From contig CAMNQX010000001.1 in assembly GCA_946550725.1 (NCBI GenBank), forward strand, positions 186,001 through 250,000: 64,000 nt of DNA, read 5' to 3'. Under the pieces are notes generated by a model, which ran no database searches, was not told the DNA's origin, and saw only the letters and a program-made list of their open reading frames with translations. The position numbers and the translations under genes are program-made. This document shows, in pieces, positions 15,001 to 26,167 of the stretch. Numbering within the stretch: the first letter of the stretch is position 1; every line of letters starts with the position of its first letter. This stretch comes from an uncultured Clostridia bacterium. GTDB lineage: Bacteria > Bacillota > Clostridia > Oscillospirales > Oscillospiraceae.

Positions 15001-18000
15001 TGAACTGGGTAAAGGTGGGCCGACCCTCCATGATCTCCACGGAGTCGTCCGTGGGGTCGGGATTGAACTCACCGTCGGTGGTGACATATTCGTTGCGGCT
15101 GGCGCGGTCCTCGTAGTCCGCCAGCGCGGCCTCGTAGTCCTCGTAGGACCACATCACGCCGGTGTAGGTGGGAGCAGTCAGCCTCCACTCGTAGTCCAGC
15201 TGGTAGTCCTGGTCGTAGATCTCGTTGGCGTAGGGCACAAAGTGGTCCGTCATCGGATGACCGTCCACGTCGACCACGCGGTACTCATCCAGCCGCTTCA
15301 AGGTGACGTTGTACAGCTCCATGGCCAGCACATATTCCTGCTGGGTGAACATAGCGTTGCCCCGGTAGTCCCGCATGGGGTGCTCCAGCTTCATAATACC
15401 GTTGGCGTCCGCGGCCTTATAGAGGTTGACCACCGATTCCGTGCCGAAGTGCGCGTTGTTATGGCGGGAAGCCACGTCCAACGTGTTCAGCAGGTATTGA
15501 AGATAGAGGTAATAGCTGTCCCGGTAATAGCCCTTGGGAGACGCCTGGAAGCGCAACATCTTTTCATTCAACTCGTCCAGGTGGTCAATGTTCTGTAGCT
15601 CGGGATAGAGGGCCTCCAGCAGCCGCTTGGTGAGGTCGGGCACGGCCACCTCATCCAAGTGGGCCTCACGCACCTCATCCAGCCCGAAGATATCTCCGGT
15701 GTAGCCCGTGCCCAGCTGGCCCTTGTCGTTGCGGCCCCAGCCCCAGACCGTCCCTTTCTCGGTAAGGGCTATGGTGAAGCCCTTGCCCGCTGCCAGGCTG
15801 ATGATCTTGCCGCGGATAGTCACGGAGTGGTCCTTGTCGCCGCTCAGCGCCGCCGGAACAGCGCCGTAAGCCACACGATCATGGCCGACCTCTGTCAAGG
15901 TCTCGGGCTTCACGGCCAACTGGCCCAGCGTACCGCTGCCCCAGCCATAGACCTCGCCGGACCGGGTCAGGGCCACGGCATGGTCAGCGCCCGCGGCGAT
16001 GGCGATCACCTGCCGCAGGGGGGTGTTGTCGGCGTTCAAGCGCACCTGAAGGGGCGAGCTGCTGAACTCCACATCGCTGTCGCCAATGCCCAGCTGTCCC
16101 TTATCGTTGTTGCCCCAGGCCCAGACGGTGCCGTCAGCCTTCAGCGCGATGCTAAAATCGTCGCCCAGCGCGATGGCGGGGGTAGCCTTGTAGGCATACC
16201 CGCTGGGGTCGCTGGAGGAATCGGTGGTGTTGAGCACGTGGACTGTGATCATAGCGGAACGGCGGGTCACCGGGTTGTACACCCGCACGGTGGCGATGCC
16301 GTTCTGGTGTCCGGCCGCCAAGGTATAGCCCTCAACGCTCACAATGTCGGGGTTGGAGCTGGAGATACGCAGCTCCACGCCTTCCTCGCCGTTCGGCCCC
16401 ACGTACCAGCGGTCATACTCCGGGTTGGGCACATAGCTCGGCTCGCCCTCTTCGTCCACTTCCCCGCTGGGGATCTTCTGGCTGGGCATGGGAACATAGG
16501 GCTGCACCGTGCCGCCCTCTGCCGTACCGATATTGCGGTAGACCTTGGTGGTGATCTCCGGACGGATGAGCCGGTAGCCGGGGTAATAGTTCTCCACCGT
16601 CGCCACGATGTCCACCGTGTCGCCGTAGACCAGCTCCAGATAGTTGCCCAGCACCAGTTCGTCCACCGTGGAGGCGCCCTCGCTCCAGTCGGGCAGGTCA
16701 CGGCCAGGGACCGTCGTCTCCTTCTGGACACTGGAGGTCTGGCCGCCGGTGGATGTGCCGTTGGCATAGAGGGAGACAGGCGCCAGCTCGTCCCAAGGCA
16801 TTTCGGCGGCCATGACGGCCTCGCCGACCTCCAGGGAACTCAGGTCCGCTTTGCCGTCCTCGTCGTCCTCACCCAGGGCGGTATTCATCGCCACCGTGAC
16901 GGTGACGCTGTTGGCGTTGGACAGATCCCAGGGGAGGGACAGAGGATCCACATCCTCGCCGCTGCCCGGGACCCAGGGGTTATAGGCCACCGCCTCATCG
17001 GTGGAGAAGATCACCGGCTCGTTGGGGATACGCTGGCCTTCGCCCACCTGGCTTTCCTTCATCTGGCCAATGATGGTCGAGACCGCGATCCCCGCGTTCC
17101 CCACGGTCTCCTCCGGGTCGCGGAGCACAAAGGCGTTGAACCGCTTGCCGCCGGTGCCCTGGATCTGCACGGAGATGGTATTGCCCGTGGGCATCACCAC
17201 GCTCTCCGTGGTGATGGCGCCGTTGGTGGATGTGAGCAGCGCCAGGGTCTGCACGTTGCCCTCCGGCACCGGGTTCTTGCTGGCCAGAATGGTTCCGTCG
17301 GCGCTGTAGCCGCCCCGGAACAAGCCGTTGCCGCCATCCTCCAGAGTCAGGTTCTCGTTGAAGCCGCTGATGACCTTCAAATATCCGCTATAGTTCCCGG
17401 TGGTGCGCAGGGTAAAGTTCACCGCCCGGAAGGGCACCTCCAGGGGGTTGGTCTGCGCGGTCTTGGTCACCTGGCTGGGGGCGCCGTTGTTCCAGACCAC
17501 CACCGCATACCCGGTCTTGGTCAGCTGGAACGCGCCGTCCGTCACAGGGATCTTCACCCCGTTAGGATTCTCCATATAAAGCATATAGTAGTCCAGCGGC
17601 AGGTCGTTGGCCTCAAAGACGCCCTTTTCGGCGTTATAGCTCAGCGGATAGCTGGCCCACACCCGGTTGTCGCCTTCCTGATAGTTGCCCACCGCAAACG
17701 GCTCGTGCTTTCTGCTTCGGCTGCGGTCGCTCTCCAGTGTAAAGGTATAGGTCTTGCCATCCCACGTCCCATCCCAGACCGCTCCGTTCAGGTTGAGCTG
17801 CAGGGCCATATACTTTCTGCTGGCCTGATCCTGAACGTTGCCGTTCAGGGTGATCAGCATTTCGGGCGCGTTTTCCGCCCCCACCGCTCCGTTGAGGGTG
17901 AAGGCACGGGAGAACAGGTTGTTTCCGCGGGTCAGGTCGTTCAGCGGGGTAAAGCCCACCGGGTCGCCGATCTGCGCCTGATCCGTCCACTGGCTGGTCA

Positions 18001-21000
18001 CGGCGGCAAAGACGGTGGCAAGGGTACTCACTTGCGTTTCCACCGACACCAGAAGCGTGGCGCCCGCCATGGCCTCCTTGCCGGTGACGTTGGCCAGCTC
18101 ACCGGCCTTGTTATCCGCCTGATACAGGCCCCTATCGTTCAAAATGGCGTAGTTGACGGACACCTTTGCGTAAGACACGCCGTTTTCAGGCACCGCCGAC
18201 ACATGGTCCAGAGAGAAGTAGTTCAGATTCTCCGTCTGGTCCTTCTCCAAGTCGATCAGCATGGGGCCCTTGAGGCCGGTGGCGTAGTTGCTGGCCTGGC
18301 CCTCATAAACATAGTACTTGCCCTGGGGCACTTGCAGCGCATGGTAAGTGGACTTGTCTTTCTCGTCCTGGACCAGCTGAATGGCCCGGTATTTACTCTT
18401 GATGAAGAGCTGCTTGGTGCAGTCGTTCCAGCTCTCATGGTTGCGCCAGACCTTCACGGTCAGGTCCTGATACACCGGGTCAATGACCACGCACTCCACC
18501 GTCACCTGCCCGGTGACCTCTTCCACGGTCAGGTAACCGTCCACAGTCGCCTGATCACTCTCGCTGTCGTGTTCTTCGTCGTCCGCGGCGTAGCGGGGCA
18601 GTCTCTCCTCTGTGTGGGGGACCTCCGGCACCAGCGTCCAATCATAATCGTAGTCGGGCACCACGCCGCCCTGGCCCACGGCGTGGACCACCAGGGTGCC
18701 GCCGCCCCAGACCACCTGGCCGTCGGTCACCTCGATGGTCTTGCTGCCAATGGTATAGGACGCGCTGATGGTGGAAGGCTCTGCCTTCCCGCCGTTGCGG
18801 TCCGTTATACTGAAATTCACCGAGAAGAAGTTCACCACCGCCGGATCGACGGTAAAGTCTCTTCCCTTTACAACGTCAACGACCGTACCGGTGTTCTCCC
18901 ACTCGCCTTCCTCGCCTGCGCTCTTGGCCCGGGCCATAATGGTATAGCTGCCGCCGGGGACCTGGGTGGCGTAGAAGATCAACTGCCCGTTCACAGTGTT
19001 GGGCGTCAGGGGGATGATGGTCCTTTTCGGGGTATTCAGCACCAGCTGGTAATCCCAGTCAGCGCCGCCGGCCCACAGCTCACCGTTGCGCTTGGTGACC
19101 ATCCACACGTCATAGGCCAGACCGTTTCCGTAGTTCACCACGCCGGAGACCTGGGGGATATAGGCCGCGCTGAAGCCGGACTGGTTGGTGGTGCTGCGGT
19201 CCACCAGGGAGAATTCGCCCAGCTGACCAAACTCATTCTTGCCCCAGGCGAACAGCTCACCCTTGTCCGTGTAGGCGACCACATGCCGTCCGCCTGCTGT
19301 CAGGCCCTTGATGATGCTGCCCGGCTCCAGGGCCTGGGCCTCACCGGTCAGGGTGGTGGGAAGGCTGATCTTCTTATATCTGCTGGCCAGACTGTATTCT
19401 TCCGCGGTCCCGCTGGTGGAGTAAACGCCGTTTTCGTCCAGAGCCAGCGTGCCGGTCTGACCGTCGGTGTTGGAGCCAAGCACGAAGATGTCCGCCCGGT
19501 AGATCCTGATCTCCGGGACTCCGCCCTCGGCGTCCACGTTCATAGTGCCGTCGCCCACCAGCAGCGCTGTGTAGTTTTCGCCCGCCGCGACGCCCAGGCA
19601 CTTGTCGCTGATATTCGTGGGCGTGGGATAGCTCATGGGCAGCGCGAGGGTAACAAACCCACGGCTGGCCTCAGCCAATCCGCCCGCGGTACCCAGCTGA
19701 CCTTCGCTGGCCCGGCCGGCGACATAGACCGTGCCGCTGTTGCCGCGCAGGAAAACGGTATGGTAATAGCCCGCGGCGATCTGGGCCACGCTGTCCATCA
19801 GCGGGCTGCTCTCAGCTCCCGTGGGGTTGGAGGGGGTATAGCGGACGAAGTCCGCCGTGTACCCGATATAGGTGCCCTGGTCGCTGCCCTCCTCCTCAAC
19901 GGGGAACCAGCTTTCCAGGCTCAACTGTCCGTAGGTGTTGTCGCCCCAGGCCGCGGCGTAGATGGCCTCGTTGCCGCCGCCCAGCGCGACGGCGCCGGGG
20001 AAGCGGCCAGTGGCCAGAGAGTGCCAGCCGCCGGCTGTCACCGAGATGGCCTCGGTGAGGTAACGCTCCCGGGGATCCTGGGTGTTGGGGGCGGTAACGA
20101 CCTTATCGGCATAGGGACGAAGCGTCCCCGCCGTACCGGGCAGGTAGCCCGTACCCAGCTGAGCGCGGGAGTTGTCGCCCCAGGTGTAGATGTAGCTCTC
20201 GCTGCCGGCCACCGCCATGGAGTGGTAGCCGCCCGCGGCGATAGAGGTCGCCCCCATAAAGTACTGGCTGTCCGTCTCCTCCGAGCTGGTGCCCGCCATG
20301 ACCTGGAGGGGCACGCAGGAGTAGCTCTTCGCCAGTTCGTTGACCTTGTCCTGGTCAATGTGGACCACCGGCTTGTTATCCGCGTCGATCCACGGACGCT
20401 CGCCGTTCACATAGATGTTCTCGTTCTGGCCCAGCTGACCTCTGGAGTTGTCGCCCCAGGCGTACACCGAGCCGTCGGCGGAGCGGGCCAGCACATGGTT
20501 GAAGCCCGTGGAGATCTCCTTCATCAGGGTGAGCCAGGGCATGACCCCGTTGGCGCCCTTGACCCGGGTGGGGTAGCTGGTGTAGGGCAACTCCTCCGGC
20601 GTCATGCCGGTGCCCAGTTGACCGTAAGTGTTGTCGCCCCAGGCCCAGACGGAACCGTCCGACTTCAGCGCCACGGTAAAGTTCTCGCCCGCGCGCACCA
20701 TGGGGGTGGTGAAGTTGTTGGCGTCGTCTACCGTGATGTGGAACTTGCCGGCGTAGATGCCGTCTGCCGCGTCGGGCGCGTCCTTCTCCACCACGCCGGC
20801 CACCGTCTCGTTGGGACGCTGCGCCTGCTTGTTAGGCAGAAGAACGGCGTTGTTTCCCGCGAACTTCTTCCAGGGGTCGTCCTCCGCCATCTCTTCTTCC
20901 GTGGGAGTTATATATAGGTAGGGATCCTTCTGCTCCTCGGCATGGGTATAGCCGTAGAGCATCTTCACACCGTCAGGGGTGGGCACCGCGCGGTCACGCT

Positions 21001-24000
21001 CAGACAGGTTGAAGCCCACGGAGTAGAACCGCTTGATCCCGTCCTTGAAGACCACGGCGTACTGTTCGTCGGTCAGCGGCAGGGAGTATTGAAGGGCGGT
21101 GTGCTGAAGGGCCAGGAACTCTTCGTCGCTGAGGTCCATCAGGTTTTCGTCGTTTCCGGTCGGCTCCATCTGCAGCAGCTTGGAGACGGGGACGCGCTCC
21201 AGCGTCTCCGCGCTCTCGATCTGCTGGTCCGCCTCCGTTCCCCGGATGGGGACCGTTTCAGGCTGCACCGCATACCGGCCGGTGAGCATGGTGGTCGTTT
21301 CCTCGGTGTCCTCGTCCGTCAGGGAGGTATACACCCACACCTTATCATAGATCAGGTCCTGGCTGATGCCGCGGCCGACCCGGACAGGCACGTGCTCCAC
21401 CTCGTTATGGGTCGTTCCGCTGTAGTTGACGTCCACGCCCAGCTGGTAGACGGAGTTGTGGCCGTTGCCGTACACCTCGCCCGTCTGATCCCAGAAGATG
21501 GAGAAGGAGTTGCCCGCGGAAATACCGGCGGAGTCGGTGACATAGACATAGGCGCTCTCGTCCGTATCCGAGTCGATGGCCTCCTTCAGGAAGCGGATGG
21601 GCAGACGCCGGGAGCCTTTGCCCGCGCTGGAGGTGTCACCGGAGTGGATGCTCTGCGCCAGCTGGCCACGTTCGTCGTAGCCCCAGCCGTAGGTGTAGTA
21701 GACGTCCGACTCGGCACTATCACCCATGCCCTGGGGACGGAACTGGACGATGGACATGGTGTGGTCGGTGCCCACCGACAGGGCGATGGGTCGATAGCCG
21801 ACCCACATGGCGTCCTCGCCCGCCAGATCCTGGTAGGAGCCGGTGAACCGCACCTCGGTCGGCAGGTCGCGGTCGGTGCGCTGGGCGGCGGTGCCTTCCC
21901 CTTCGGGGGCATCGCTGTTGTCGCCCAGCTGACCTCTGTCGTTGGAACCCCAGCCGTAAACCACCGTATGGTCCATCACGGTGCTGCTCCCGTCTCCGCC
22001 GATCAGCGTCTGGAGATACGGCTTGATCGCCAGGATCTGGCCCTGGCTCAGATCGTTGGTGGAGGACAGGCCGCCCGCCGCGATGGCTACGAACCCGCCG
22101 TAGTCGGGACTGCTGGGATCGGTGGTGTCGTGGATGGAGGAGGAAGCGCCGCCGCCCAGATAGCTCTGGTAGTGGGTGATCTTCAGCGGCACATAGCTCT
22201 GGTCCACCTTGGTCTCTCCGCCAAGCTCGCTGGTGCGGTCGCCCTGGCCCAACTGGCCACGGCGGTTGTCGCCCCAGGTGTACACCGTTCCGTTGCGGTC
22301 CAGCGCCACGGAGGTGGAGCCGCCCGCCGCCACCGAAACGATGCCGGTGAGGGGGTTACCGTCCTCGTCGCAGACCACACGGGGTGTGCTGCAATAATAG
22401 TAGTCGGGGGCGCCGTTCTCCCCCTGCTGGAGGACAAGCCCCGCAGCGTGCAGCGGGTCCGCGGCCAGCTGGCCGAAGGTGGCTTCGCCCCAGGCGTACA
22501 CCCGGCCATCCGCCGCCAGCGCCAGCGCGTGGTGGTCGCCCGCCACGATGTAGACGATGTTGCCCAGGTGTCCGTCCACATTGTTGGGGTCAGTGGGGTC
22601 CATGGGCGCGACGACCAACTGCGGATCGGGTACCGTCTTATTCTTGTCCACGAACAGGCCGCTGCCCGTGGCGCCGTAGGTGTTGTCGCCCCAGCCGTAC
22701 ACAAAGCCGTCCGCGGTGAGGGCCAGAGAGTAGCCGCCGCCCGCGCCCGCCATGACGATGTTGTTCAGGGGACTATAAATGTTGTTCGCGGATTTCAGGT
22801 AGATGGCCTTGGGGGTCAGCGCCTGGTTGCCGTTATAGCTGCCCAAGGCGTTGGCCGCGCTGCCCTGGCCCCAAGTCCAAAGGCTGCCGTCCGCCTTCAC
22901 CGCCAGAGAATGCTGGACGCCGGAGGAAACCATGGGGATGGCCACCTTGGCGGAATACTCGGTGGCGCCCTCACCCAGGGCGGGGCCGCTGGAGAGGTAG
23001 AACTGGTCGCGCACCTCCAACTGGATCACGGCGTACTTCACGATGCCGAAGGCGGTCTGGCACCGGGCATACACTGCGGTGCGCCCTTCCAGCGCCTGCC
23101 ATGTAATGTTCCCGTCCTTGTCAGTCTCCACCGTGCGCAGAACGCCGGAGGCGTCGATGTGGGCCACCCGCTGATCCAGCACCGAATAGAGCACCGTATT
23201 ATTGGCGGTGTCGGCCAGCTGATCCTCCAGGTTCTTCTTCAGCATGGCCCCCACGTCCGTCCGCTCTCTCTCGCTGACAAACATACGAATGTAGTGGATG
23301 TTGTTCTGGTCCGGGCCTTGGTCGTTCACATTAAAGCGGGTCAGCTCATCCTCCCGCAGGGCCTGGATGGTCTTGTCGTTGCTGTAATCGGTGAGCGCGT
23401 GGCTGGTGGCCTGCTCGGGCAGGGGGGTAGAGGAGCCGTTGTTCTCCTTCTGCTCCTGGTTCTGGTCCTCCTGGGGCTTATCCTCGTCGGCCTTGTCGCC
23501 AGGCTCCTCCTCCTTCTTCTCCCCGTCGTCGTCCTTGTTGGGGTCGTCCACGTCCGTATCGCTGCCGGGTGTTTCGGGGACTGTGGCGGTGCCAAAGAAG
23601 TAGGCCATGCCAGCGGTGGAGAGATCAGACTCGGGCACGGACACGGAGAAGTAGGTCTCATACACTGCGCTGCCGGTGCTGTCGATGGTGGGTCTCACCA
23701 CCGCAGTCTGCACCACGGTGTCCTCGCCGTAGAGCTCCGCCTCGTCCTTGGTCAGCTTGCGCTGGAAATTGTCAAAGACGGTGTTGGTCACGCCGCCCGT
23801 CTGGGGCACGATGGTCTGGCTGCCGGCGCCCATCTGGGCCAGAAGCTCTTCCATGCTCAGCCCGCCGCTCTGCTGGCTGCCGTCCGCGGTCTGATCGGCG
23901 TCGGGAGACGACGAATCGCCAGCCTGGTCATTTCCAGTCTGGCTGTCTTGGTTTTCATTCTGCGTGGCAGTCTCCGGCTCCCCGTCCCCTTCAGGCTGGG

Positions 24001-25309
24001 TGGCGGCCAGCGCCGCTCCGTCATCGCCGGGCGCGTCCAGCGCCACCGCGTCCTCTTCCAGAGGCGGTTCCACCTTCTCGTCCAGCACCGGGTCCGGCTC
24101 CGTTGCGGCGTCGGCCGGCTCCAGCGCCGTATCCCCGCCGTCAGGGGCGACCGCCGTCTCGCCGTCCACAGGCACGGTCACCGTACCCGGGACAGTCCCC
24201 GTCTCGTCCTCGCTCTGATTCGTTTCCTCGGTAGCGGGAGCGGCAGGAGCCTGATCGTCGTTGTTCTCTTCCTTATTATTATAGGTAGTGTCCTGAGTAG
24301 AAGTGGAAATGAGGGAGAAGCCGCCGTCCTGAGTGGACGTTCCGGTCTCGCCGTTCAGCAGGGACTCCAGATCCACGCTGGTAGTGCCGTTGCCCGCAAG
24401 GGACCCGCCGGAGGCAGCCTGTTCCGCCTTCAGCCGTTCGTCAAAGTAGCTCAGGTCGTACCCGGTGGTGTTCTCCTGGGTCAACCCGCCATTCTTATAC
24501 ATGTCATACAGGAAATCCTGGACCTCCTGGGACTCCTCCAGGGGGTTCCTGTTGTTGGTGGTGGAGCCGTTGTTGGAGGTGGCGCCGTTCAGAAGCTCCT
24601 GCAGCTCGCTCTCCGAGGGGGTGATGGAGCTGACGCCGTTCTGGCTGCCGGCAGTGGTCTGCGTCTCCGCCACGGTCTCGGTGGGACCGACCCAGGTGAT
24701 GTCCACATCGCAGCTGATGCTGGGGGCCATGTCCTCGCTGGCGTCCCGCACGCTGTAGTCCACGACCTCGATCTTGATGTAATCCTTATAATCGTATCCG
24801 TTAAACACCGTGCTCCACAGGAATTGCTCGGTGACGTTCAGCTTGCCGATGGCCTGTCCGCGGTAGCTGCGGCGGGTGGCCTCGTCCATCTGGCCGATGC
24901 TCTCCCGCAGGTCGGAGGTCAGATACTCGCACTCGTCCAGGTCCACGTCCGCCGGGAAGAAGGAGGCAAACTCCTCCAGGGAGCTGAGCGCCCCCAGGTA
25001 GCGCACGTCGGTCACGGTGGCCCGCACCCGCACAGTGGTCTGCTCCGCGGTAAAACCGATGGTAGGCTGGTCCAACACCAGCGGCGTAGAGTAGACCGGC
25101 TCCTCCGTGGTATCCGGCTCCGTAACATTATTATTGTTGTTGTCGTCCGGCGTGGTGACCGGTTCCGTCACCTGTCCCGGTTCTTCCTCCGGCGTGGTCC
25201 TGCCCACGGCCAAGGCAGCGGTGGCGGTAGAAAGGAGCATTGAGGCGGTCAGGACGCCCGCGATGATCCGCGTTCCCAACAGCTTCAGCTTACTTATGCT
25301 CACGTCCAC
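1..25309 (-). CDS. Giant secreted RCC1-repeat surface protein (partial; C-terminus outside the window)
   Basis: One frame stays open from a GTG at 25309 to the window edge: 8,436 codons and no stop. GGAGG lies 9 bases upstream of this GTG; an in-frame GTG two codons later (25303) is the alternative. Residues 1 to about 36 form a signal peptide (KLKLLGTR, a hydrophobic core, then ATAALA). Next come an Asn/Asp/Thr linker, a folded stretch to about residue 210, and very acidic Pro/Glu/Asp/Gln linkers (residues about 336-480 and 580-630). RCC1 repeats of the form AAG-x-x-H-x-x-AL...G-x-V-Y-x-WG-x-N-x-x-GQLG begin near residue 784; I count about 55. At least nine propeller blocks start near 22960, 20715, 16205, 13495, 11415, 8690, 6440, 4270 and 1795, mostly separated by Ig-like (Big_2-like) segments. 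RCC1 domains are seven-bladed propellers that usually bind proteins; an extracellular adhesion or scaffold role is inference. Cell-wall attachment cannot be judged without the C-terminus. Confidence 0.9.
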   Translation of the reverse strand, partial: MDVSISKLKLLGTRIIAGVLTASMLLSTATAALAVGRTTPEEEPGQVTEPVTTPDDNNNNNVTEPDTTEEPVYSTPLVLDQPTIGFTAEQTTVRVRATVTDVRYLGALSSLEEFASFFPADVDLDECEYLTSDLRESIGQMDEATRRSYRGQAIGKLNVTEQFLWSTVFNGYDYKDYIKIEVVDYSVRDASEDMAPSISCDVDITWVGPTETVAETQTTAGSQNGVSSITPSESELQELLNGATSNNGSTTNNRNPLEESQEVQDFLYDMYKNGGLTQENTTGYDLSYFDERLKAEQAASGGSLAGNGTTSVDLESLLNGETGTSTQDGGFSLISTSTQDTTYNNKEENNDDQAPAAPATEETNQSEDETGTVPGTVTVPVDGETAVAPDGGDTALEPADAATEPDPVLDEKVEPPLEEDAVALDAPGDDGAALAATQPEGDGEPETATQNENQDSQTGNDQAGDSSSPDADQTADGSQQSGGLSMEELLAQMGAGSQTIVPQTGGVTNTVFDNFQRKLTKDEAELYGEDTVVQTAVVRPTIDSTGSAVYETYFSVSVPESDLSTAGMAYFFGTATVPETPGSDTDVDDPNKDDDGEKKEEEPGDKADEDKPQEDQNQEQKENNGSSTPLPEQATSHALTDYSNDKTIQALREDELTRFNVNDQGPDQNNIHYIRMFVSERERTDVGAMLKKNLEDQLADTANNTVLYSVLDQRVAHIDASGVLRTVETDKDGNITWQALEGRTAVYARCQTAFGIVKYAVIQLEVRDQFYLSSGPALGEGATEYSAKVAIPMVSSGVQHSLAVKADGSLWTWGQGSAANALGSYNGNQALTPKAIYLKSANNIYSPLNNIVMAGAGGGYSLALTADGFVYGWGDNTYGATGSGLFVDKNKTVPDPQLVVAPMDPTDPNNVDGHLGNIVYIVAGDHHALALAADGRVYAWGEATFGQLAADPLHAAGLVLQQGENGAPDYYYCSTPRVVCDEDGNPLTGIVSVAAGGSTSVALDRNGTVYTWGDNRRGQLGQGDRTSELGGETKVDQSYVPLKITHYQSYLGGGASSSIHDTTDPSSPDYGGFVAIAAGGLSSTNDLSQGQILAIKPYLQTLIGGDGSSTVMDHTVVYGWGSNDRGQLGDNSDAPEGEGTAAQRTDRDLPTEVRFTGSYQDLAGEDAMWVGYRPIALSVGTDHTMSIVQFRPQGMGDSAESDVYYTYGWGYDERGQLAQSIHSGDTSSAGKGSRRLPIRFLKEAIDSDTDESAYVYVTDSAGISAGNSFSIFWDQTGEVYGNGHNSVYQLGVDVNYSGTTHNEVEHVPVRVGRGISQDLIYDKVWVYTSLTDEDTEETTTMLTGRYAVQPETVPIRGTEADQQIESAETLERVPVSKLLQMEPTGNDENLMDLSDEEFLALQHTALQYSLPLTDEQYAVVFKDGIKRFYSVGFNLSERDRAVPTPDGVKMLYGYTHAEEQKDPYLYITPTEEEMAEDDPWKKFAGNNAVLLPNKQAQRPNETVAGVVEKDAPDAADGIYAGKFHITVDDANNFTTPMVRAGENFTVALKSDGSVWAWGDNTYGQLGTGMTPEELPYTSYPTRVKGANGVMPWLTLMKEISTGFNHVLARSADGSVYAWGDNSRGQLGQNENIYVNGERPWIDADNKPVVHIDQDKVNELAKSYSCVPLQVMAGTSSEETDSQYFMGATSIAAGGYHSMAVAGSESYIYTWGDNSRAQLGTGYLPGTAGTLRPYADKVVTAPNTQDPRERYLTEAISVTAGGWHSLATGRFPGAVALGGGNEAIYAAAWGDNTYGQLSLESWFPVEEEGSDQGTYIGYTADFVRYTPSNPTGAESSPLMDSVAQIAAGYYHTVFLRGNSGTVYVAGRASEGQLGTAGGLAEASRGFVTLALPMSYPTPTNISDKCLGVAAGENYTALLVGDGTMNVDAEGGVPEIRIYRADIFVLGSNTDGQTGTLALDENGVYSTSGTAEEYSLASRYKKISLPTTLTGEAQALEPGSIIKGLTAGGRHVVAYTDKGELFAWGKNEFGQLGEFSLVDRSTTNQSGFSAAYIPQVSGVVNYGNGLAYDVWMVTKRNGELWAGGADWDYQLVLNTPKRTIIPLTPNTVNGQLIFYATQVPGGSYTIMARAKSAGEEGEWENTGTVVDVVKGRDFTVDPAVVNFFSVNFSITDRNGGKAEPSTISASYTIGSKTIEVTDGQVVWGGGTLVVHAVGQGGVVPDYDYDWTLVPEVPHTEERLPRYAADDEEHDSESDQATVDGYLTVEEVTGQVTVECVVIDPVYQDLTVKVWRNHESWNDCTKQLFIKSKYRAIQLVQDEKDKSTYHALQVPQGKYYVYEGQASNYATGLKGPMLIDLEKDQTENLNYFSLDHVSAVPENGVSYAKVSVNYAILNDRGLYQADNKAGELANVTGKEAMAGATLLVSVETQVSTLATVFAAVTSQWTDQAQIGDPVGFTPLNDLTRGNNLFSRAFTLNGAVGAENAPEMLITLNGNVQDQASRKYMALQLNLNGAVWDGTWDGKTYTFTLESDRSRSRKHEPFAVGNYQEGDNRVWASYPLSYNAEKGVFEANDLPLDYYMLYMENPNGVKIPVTDGAFQLTKTGYAVVVWNNGAPSQVTKTAQTNPLEVPFRAVNFTLRTTGNYSGYLKVISGFNENLTLEDGGNGLFRGGYSADGTILASKNPVPEGNVQTLALLTSTNGAITTESVVMPTGNTISVQIQGTGGKRFNAFVLRDPEETVGNAGIAVSTIIGQMKESQVGEGQRIPNEPVIFSTDEAVAYNPWVPGSGEDVDPLSLPWDLSNANSVTVTVAMNTALGEDDEDGKADLSSLEVGEAVMAAEMPWDELAPVSLYANGTSTGGQTSSVQKETTVPGRDLPDWSEGASTVDELVLGNYLELVYGDTVDIVATVENYYPGYRLIRPEITTKVYRNIGTAEGGTVQPYVPMPSQKIPSGEVDEEGEPSYVPNPEYDRWYVGPNGEEGVELRISSSNPDIVSVEGYTLAAGHQNGIATVRVYNPVTRRSAMITVHVLNTTDSSSDPSGYAYKATPAIALGDDFSIALKADGTVWAWGNNDKGQLGIGDSDVEFSSSPLQVRLNADNTPLRQVIAIAAGADHAVALTRSGEVYGWGSGTLGQLAVKPETLTEVGHDRVAYGAVPAALSGDKDHSVTIRGKIISLAAGKGFTIALTEKGTVWGWGRNDKGQLGTGYTGDIFGLDEVREAHLDEVAVPDLTKRLLEALYPELQNIDHLDELNEKMLRFQASPKGYYRDSYYLYLQYLLNTLDVASRHNNAHFGTESVVNLYKAADANGIMKLEHPMRDYRGNAMFTQQEYVLAMELYNVTLKRLDEYRVVDVDGHPMTDHFVPYANEIYDQDYQLDYEWRLTAPTYTGVMWSYEDYEAALADYEDRASRNEYVTTDGEFNPDPTDDSVEIMEGRPTFTQFTYLPTQVLEGASASRGYYLSNILAITAGDGHVLAIRNDGAVFAWGDNAYGQLGAAKDVANANANGLDDVLELTWKETTTLGATFTYRVPARVLAGNDAHREDVPTEMGGLMGNAMVVSAGGDHTLALMADGTVLAFGKDSYGQLGTGNVGWISYDTSLNHGATANADEVTAWTQVKPYLQERRNAKPALVVRSLGRVQTTSETGLTYMAPIFDEETGTYSVSTLNNVRAIAAGGNSSEVIVKDAEGASGGTVYAWGDNMSGQLGYDEIDEEAIFGVRTGFVGFAMPVAKGESNNAASENFATAMVISVGREHMAAVRTDGYVWDWGKNDKGQLGNGTTTDSFWAVQAGDGESKTLLLQKYWKYDAKDTMLHEYSQLKPMGEDNPNSVTLAAGEYLLIDLKEILYSRRMGFNLITDGESKSIADELDLVVAQTADPSVLTSKRGVNGDDTLVKVGATSDKLGRTSFYLDYENKKQNTSNMLVLPVWVRHRQIDSTAGGNSADPDHILSQAAPMVAAGAHHTVALDSVGHVWVWGDNTYGQLGRNPSTYRRLDAPYRLNNFFTYSSSGITNQPYLTESGKPLTFVAVAAGDNFSMALDIEGHVWAWGQNIGGQLGRAGVSATTHPNYVPMQVRARVARRSPVILLGDYMVTKEYLHTVDGNEYFERYQEQDRIVAIAAGSNHALALSEGGYVYVWGSNTFTQNNTITTTLCGQLAQGPTGEKQLTTAKMALKGKSSSTTANLQGAVGIAAGGDTSAVLFPNGSVFTFGSNAYGQLGDGSSRSNRNSPVRLTLGQGDGAGRVNTNDSGNKIFMDKVIDLGMGSRHGAVMALNITNREETGDIYRCAEGHEFTSMPAGGVCPYEIPVDAGESGAATVDEGDGETTEPTTPTTRPCGAVVTKIPAPTPFVVSPGIYGWGDNSYHQLGNPTGSEIAAGKTTFNFPVALVLQGVQALDAGFNGTMGKVEDPVLKLELKKDAVQLLAWGDNRKGQLGNKGGAVGTPVHYDNTVARDLDGLQVDDVTYMQQISTFAMGEDFMVMSRDTGTVFAAGANNKNQLGDYDNADSNYPVVVGELSYASLRAWGTDHNTTPHDLAPQITLVGGEQVTFILDRMGYVEEKGYNLLAHRDDPVLNVADLEFTALDESIITFKSKNTSNNTVMFGSPDPLDPKMGNTFIQIYERATGRSLLLRVQVLPSAASGRFTTPKIAAGKDHTVAVKADGTAWAWGSNQKGQLGDGTFTNRAYPVQMRDMSGKMFTNVVGVAAGDGFSALVVDVDGDQVTTNDREVYVVGTLTNVTTNLGSGTSYEEQMQAWLRSQPKVRYLYRRGSEYAEFSQEEIDAGMTSGWTYSGVLTRVTEMRTDADGHQYEYFFTYSTYVDEYGRDCGRWSDIPETCPNPRHTHSGEYMVRDGQTRNDNQLVVISTEVDIDRIHYDAAEGCYLYTYWDDTLGRYNMVFYNKQYKDPTTNMTYWVSAAFQGHYNNIYAHRNDGTWVNNYVKAHQYEMYMLPVGSLTADFYTISYRAVTYTYYTGTLSCTYCGLKNYDPMSSSDHPLVCDDPTCNLLGQQYFTKIFDDKTNTATYTGSVLPKNEQRYRVWQCDNGHVWMDYYSDVEREMAVSPVRQLVTGTGTQERVGVTDVVEIFAGADHLLALTSEGKVYAAGSNDRGELGQGDCEPTDVAVEVKGFKGRDLLKHVVDVAAGDGFTVALLANGEMYAWGANDKGQLGNEITATVAEGGVVNYATTPVQINSGAYRLDEKPEFRNITGVYGIAAGRDHVVVVARDNQWVPDVSTDPDQVTKAVAGGHYDRITTLFGWGSNAKGQLGLADTTKNYPLPANVGRINGITTLSGGGSHTLLRVVRAVDGVDQVRVIGFGDSALGQLTGGLTGDTVAEWADLRDTLQFTSAEAGEWTDEKVGAVWLDESSIIAAGGGFSVSMMENGRVLAWGDNSQGQLGIGNEGGQQERPHFVGEHKATIVELSFSGSIISGGASSFNELVLAWNQSGRLAYINTQAAKRYNYIGFNLITSGVDVETIDLDTEYPGYTVHVTDTSVLRATKDASNRWTLGNAGTTYASLQKPGSTSVALLDANGDVITVFRVAIRGTTTSGGQTVNQVATPMVLGTGAGSMALKADGTVWVWGRFKVDHDPNRVHSRDINGNITAYCTDNCPHRYNQYSSPIQMNGLSNIVQIAMGENHMVALRNDGEVFTWGDNRYGQTGFYVTKETYYKTVTTNKSGATRQVYRHQLQNFTGGNSGLNLANAFSAGSLNAHLRSRSQWESYTVNDIGQVASEPIVERYDPNNGPLLDAIPWLTPSNNVKIVQVAAGANHTLLLDSQGTVWAFGRNDQGQLGLGDTGDMNREQQVTLRDTRRYNSNNETSSYENHARYTPTRVVQGVAASMTGSLGHIIAISAGSDFSMALRADGTIFSWGNNTLGQLGQGSSGAEVKTLVPSEVAGADGGSDIYFKNAVEISAGLNHAMAVAAQKLTSKTDGSKYITTRAYTWGDNSKGQLGQGNTGTLTVSGTPLLVQKIETSTTTPDDGSEPVVTTVRTPLEEVRQVMAGNKFSMVLVADHLVVRELRHPLKEADPAQPDAVVDPTHPATQGTPYVDSLVYAFGDNGNGQLGLADKIGLEHMEIETDTTKPCLVRKGGTLSKVEIVDDEVNGRSKYVRETSLLGRTANQTFYTMQEDGTVWFSGANGNYQGGDYTSTSRQALTQTGRGNFYTLAIGSAGIYKKTDLTTAVYPKSVSGGYQWLQSMVYTSADCPHMITMYADQVLYIDEDDLKEVFWSEFNLLLSAFTRDLPADAVITYSSSNNDIARFDIINGKRYLVPTGNAFGTVYITVDNIHDNYHGDYEILVLPVDGLYDNVPVAPAKVAAAENAIVALQANGTVWQWGKFTLRDVNDINGTPYTYTRGTGDALNMEDFRHTQTVTYEYPTQVVFSGLGADEFIVDIDAYGDSTHEDGFQNFLALTNKGNVYAWGNNDYGQLGDGLYNDYYWYDSPCPYSHRPSGCGGSSSACGGHVVFAQHTYDRLTAKKVNNIGPANGGQPIVDISQGDGFALAVDAAGNVYAWGRNDKGQLGQAVTGSWYASYEGGGHIYTGCSDSHNDYYRDYWKPSVTYYPRYIYGAATTANYLVYPNPVLVRHQVGTKPYLDNITQVAAGADHALAIRSDGTVWAWGGNANGQLGVKDIGSNYSRPTQVRSGDSDEDAFYFRTALQIEAGDRYSMLVARDGSLYTFGSNRLGLLGLDDADVTRNASVPTRVTAITPLSAGSILPEYQVWSIEAGANHAMALSSKDHGTLYAWGQGTYGQLGNGALVNYTVTPGLVRKGDHALPRNNDAQNDADTAIVDLNDEYFRGVASFAAGENFTVLVNEGSGTTDPATAGGQVFIVGDYDWGKYNYDSADPIIRRDSLLPDLFGSEPNRIYVLGTQNANGTFTYASDRVELKFLSVQDARTAEMMDKTLDADLVPTLNAAETTYVVPFSQFYEDYTYGYNLRFSATRTKAVLNAANVFADTADPSVAVVEVTETGVKITSTGIGQTNIVIRNTATGVQTMLLVRVTGVDPVVRGQLTKTYGDTNIYDQFKPAVAVPMVAAGDEYAVALKSDGTAWLWGKYFHQYTTYSGSHTYYHYYGETTVNAPVQITGLPAGDPVVQVAAGNRLPMFLTKSGNVYRTDTNQQAAIQVTGLSGILQVAAGEGFFAAVTDKTGEVYIWSEPRNSDYNSGTYTHYVYHNSDWGTNYLTENRHGSHTDLLETISITKVRAGYAPSHTDTIAGAVGYERSEYINNIIEIKATRTALYMLRQDGQVYVIGQGVTNNASAAKDEGAMVMADHNELLGAGYDGQLYTVKAYNPHPVTGMNGQRYLSNVLTMATGYYHVLAMVNGTASDTQSVTKTTYKCASCGHPYDTMPAGGVCTQLVADTSEGAAEGATRLCGGTLTEERETVDQTVTRSTHDLVSWGRNDYGQLGRSTPLAEGETVIGDGRPGYVTNLTEASSGVTNTTGKDVKALQIFAGGYSSAVIYDNDSDFTTVKPSDNYTLIWGRTDAANGNNLGNGALPAGTTESTSPVRPVRGNSYNVTSLTAKYQTYWNRPLTLALGGTFTVGVQTEGSVWAWGNDGNAKLGNYGDGSSDVPIQVGKEDFRGLEMDDADLYTRQLPGTDNDYSKYDYVLTDTFGQSTLFSHRAVTTTTTTDPGDGSDPITTTTMTYITNPLGNGVNDTDAVMSNQDFIQRRITMQSKQYLTIDLGEMFQRVSRGFNLRVDQNELEDFGADWKSITVQSMNTDLVRLVFHDFRTSYDKTTALDETRNKATGEYTFSKAGTAVTLTKQADGSYLGSDNVTYWPAKVDLVAVEDADNLGKNGETTVVFRDLENKLQSLVLIRLLPAYDEDAVAQNYQLADQDAQGKGNNQKYVALPQVAAGGNHFLSLSAEGNVYTWGGNEIYQLGYGTSTASGSWYADTVYNDELPINFPYNTGSRSATDAMHLIPSSQFGGARIVQVAADDGVSVALDENGVLWRWGFERLDHDHWYYSSSYTNGRRWTRYYQSVPGKLDDSRLTNIVKMGVMSPYYNVANYRFSDCESPSSTSHSYSRGYSIYALRENGTLYRWNSASGGVIHQVTDQDGNGLTNIIDISVGRSAVIALASDGSYYTMSGGGTSMSHVRASSYTVNADLTTIDYYQRDVARVDAGTYLTVMNRNQQSLLAQSIDGLTMGSDVFLAAPGATFDAATRSYTLTVDGSSVRFYLVDLGTQDNSYYALGHVVDENGSITGRNLFLTWGNNSFGQLGRGNTTTAARGQTLNHWNAIDGETYLPGVTFLAVADGDQGHTGIFLTESGEVYTSGSQAVGQLGTQDNFMISDLTAVTAANAATYDTYDTLIPKRVGDQGMTRVILSGSEIDSKGQAVADNSFGEWDHFITLNEGASAQITDLVRVIEPGMNLIKWEEREPVATLSGEAHTINLTAGRNNQLILHALTDEEKALTEVHVKDWTGLPHAGDARFIYQSTNEQLFTVSVPE
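3233..3340 (-). other. Split zinc-ribbon-like Cys motif in the giant protein
   Basis: The minus strand encodes [19 protein letters not shown], then an 18-residue Ser/Glu/Ala-rich loop, then CGGTL. The first C-x2-C-G knuckle and the later Cys resemble a rubredoxin-like zinc ribbon in which the second knuckle (normally C-P-x-C-G) has been pried open by the loop. Metal binding is inference. The same TMPAGGVC-type core recurs near 12435. Confidence 0.6.
10340..10417 (-). other. C-x2-C / C-x4-C zinc-finger-like insert in the giant protein
   Basis: The minus strand encodes [13 protein letters not shown] followed by LVCDDPTCN, giving Cys pairs at 10415-10417, 10406-10408, 10355-10357 and 10340-10342. 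It sits in a region without blades between propeller blocks. Further Cys/His residues lie nearby (WQCDNGHVW near 10230). Zinc binding is inferred from spacing only. Confidence 0.5.
12329..12478 (-). other. Second split zinc-ribbon-like motif in the giant protein
   Basis: The minus strand encodes [20 protein letters not shown], then about 33 residues rich in Glu, Thr and Pro, then RPCGAVV. It matches the copy near 3290 in the MPAGGVC core and in the final CG. One Cys of the first knuckle is replaced, with Gly-His following. The loop between the last two Cys is again greatly expanded. Confidence 0.55.
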
Positions 25310-25493
25310 GACCCCTCACCTCCTTTTCTTTGCTCGGCGACAGTTCATGTTTCAATTCGACGTTTCATTTTCCGTCTTTTTATGTAACTTTCTGGCAAAA
25401 AATTCAGAAAGATGCCTTGGCCCATTTTTTCACGGGAATATTATGGCACAACTCACCGAAAAATGCAAGCCCCTTTTGGGCTTTTCCTCAAAT

Positions 25494-25507
25494 TTTCCAC
25501 GTGGAAA
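25494..25507. promoter_or_regulatory. 14-base perfect palindrome in the leader of the giant gene
   Basis: TTTCCACGTGGAAA is a perfect inverted repeat about 40 bases downstream of the predicted -10 box and 185 bases before the GTG start. A further GTGGAAG follows a few bases away. It could be a repressor or activator site or an RNA hairpin; no family was recognised. Confidence 0.4.
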
Positions 25508-25545
25508 TTGTGGAAGTTCACAGCCTCACACCCCAAAATATGGGC

Positions 25546-25574
25546 AATATATCCTTTGACGGGGTACATTTCAA
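25546..25574 (-). promoter_or_regulatory. Sigma-A-type promoter for the giant gene
   Basis: On the minus strand TTGAAA (25574-25569) and TATATT (25551-25546) are separated by exactly 17 bases. The predicted transcript would begin near 25539, giving a leader of about 230 bases before the GTG at 25309. The AT-rich leader contrasts with the GC-rich gene. Confidence 0.6.
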
Positions 25575-25592
25575 AAAAGTTCCCGCATTTTT

Positions 25593-25631
25593 CTAAAAAA
25601 ACATGTCCCCCGGCGAACCGGGGGACATGTT
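25593..25631 (-). terminator. Strong rho-independent terminator after the lipoprotein operon
   Basis: A perfect 14-base stem (25600-25613 with 25618-25631, four-base loop) is followed on the minus strand by seven Ts. Just upstream of it, GCTTCCACA (25644-25652) pairs with TGTGGAAGC (25679-25687), a weaker second hairpin. Together they separate the upstream operon from the giant gene. Confidence 0.85.
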
Positions 25632-25702
25632 GGAAAAAATTAAGCTTCCACAAATGTTGAAGCCCGTTGTGGAGGCTGTGTGGAAGCGCCCGAAAGGGAT
25701 GC

Positions 25703-26167
25703 TTACTTCAAGACCCCGTCGGCCGCAGTGCGATCTGCCGCCACCAGGAACAGCAGCGTCTTGCCCCGCCGCTCCACCACCGCCTTCTCCAGCTTGGGCA
25801 TTTCGTTGGGGCGGTAGTCCACATTGGACTCCTTCTGGTACTCCAAATGGGCCTGCAGCAGGCTCTCCGCCTCCTGCGCGGCGGTCTCGTCGGTCATTTC
25901 AAACACCGCCACCTCCTCAGCCGTCAGCCCGGTGGAGCCAAAGCCCGCCGCCGCAGTCACCTTGCTCTCGTCCAGCCCGTAGAGCTGCAGCAGGACGGCC
26001 TGCTCCACCTCCTCCAGGTCCTCGGAAAACGCCCCCGCATCCATCAGCGCCTTAGGGGTCTCCTCCGCGTCGAACTCCTTCGCCGCCGTCGTACCGCAGG
26101 CCGCCAACCCCAGGGCCATCAGCACCGCCAGCGCCGCCGCCAAGCCCCGTTTCATCTTTGTTTTCAT
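25703..26167 (-). CDS. DUF4358 lipoprotein
   Basis: A 154-residue lipoprotein. The N-terminus has Lys/Arg, a hydrophobic stretch and the lipobox LAAC with lipidated Cys24. The mature part shows typical DUF4358 text: an AGAFSEDLEEV-like start, a YGLDESKV segment, a predicted helix TAEEVAVFEMTDETAAQEA, and the ending YRPNEMPKLEKAVVERRGK. The function of the family is unknown; members are secreted lipoproteins of Clostridia. The ATG at 26167 overlaps the stop of the SGNH gene as ATGA and has a GGGGAG ribosome site; a GTG at 26176 is a less likely start. The gene ends its operon, followed by a strong terminator. Co-translation with an SGNH hydrolase suggests work on a cell-surface or extracellular substrate (inference). 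Confidence 0.85.
   Translation of the reverse strand: MKTKMKRGLAAALAVLMALGLAACGTTAAKEFDAEETPKALMDAGAFSEDLEEVEQAVLLQLYGLDESKVTAAAGFGSTGLTAEEVAVFEMTDETAAQEAESLLQAHLEYQKESNVDYRPNEMPKLEKAVVERRGKTLLFLVAADRTAADGVLK

Larger units (their letters stand above)
1..22960 (-). repeat. Tandem RCC1 propeller blocks alternating with Ig-like segments
   Basis: Within the giant protein, each block opens with a similar phrase, for example [20 protein letters not shown] near 16200, [20 protein letters not shown] near 11410 and [20 protein letters not shown] near 4260. Each then runs through several RCC1 blades. Between most blocks lies a segment ending in V-x-V or V-x-L strands with Big_2-like text such as [11 protein letters not shown] (near 16340) and [20 protein letters not shown] (near 4480). 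Most block spacings are 2.1-2.7 kb (about 700-900 residues); one is 4.5 kb because of an insert without blades at about 18950-16210. The last Ig-like segment runs off the window edge, so more blocks may follow. Confidence 0.8.

Noticed and set aside
41-25243. Very long open frames on the plus strand (for example 4142-15598, 3,818 codons)
   Set aside because: They are codon-aligned antisense to the giant RCC1 gene. Their repeated [10 protein letters not shown]-type text is the reverse complement of WGDNxxGQLG. They lack start signals and family similarity.
25494-25687. TTCCACA-like motifs as a DnaA-box cluster (replication origin)
   Set aside because: None matches TTATCCACA closely, and no dnaA, dnaN or other origin genes are nearby.
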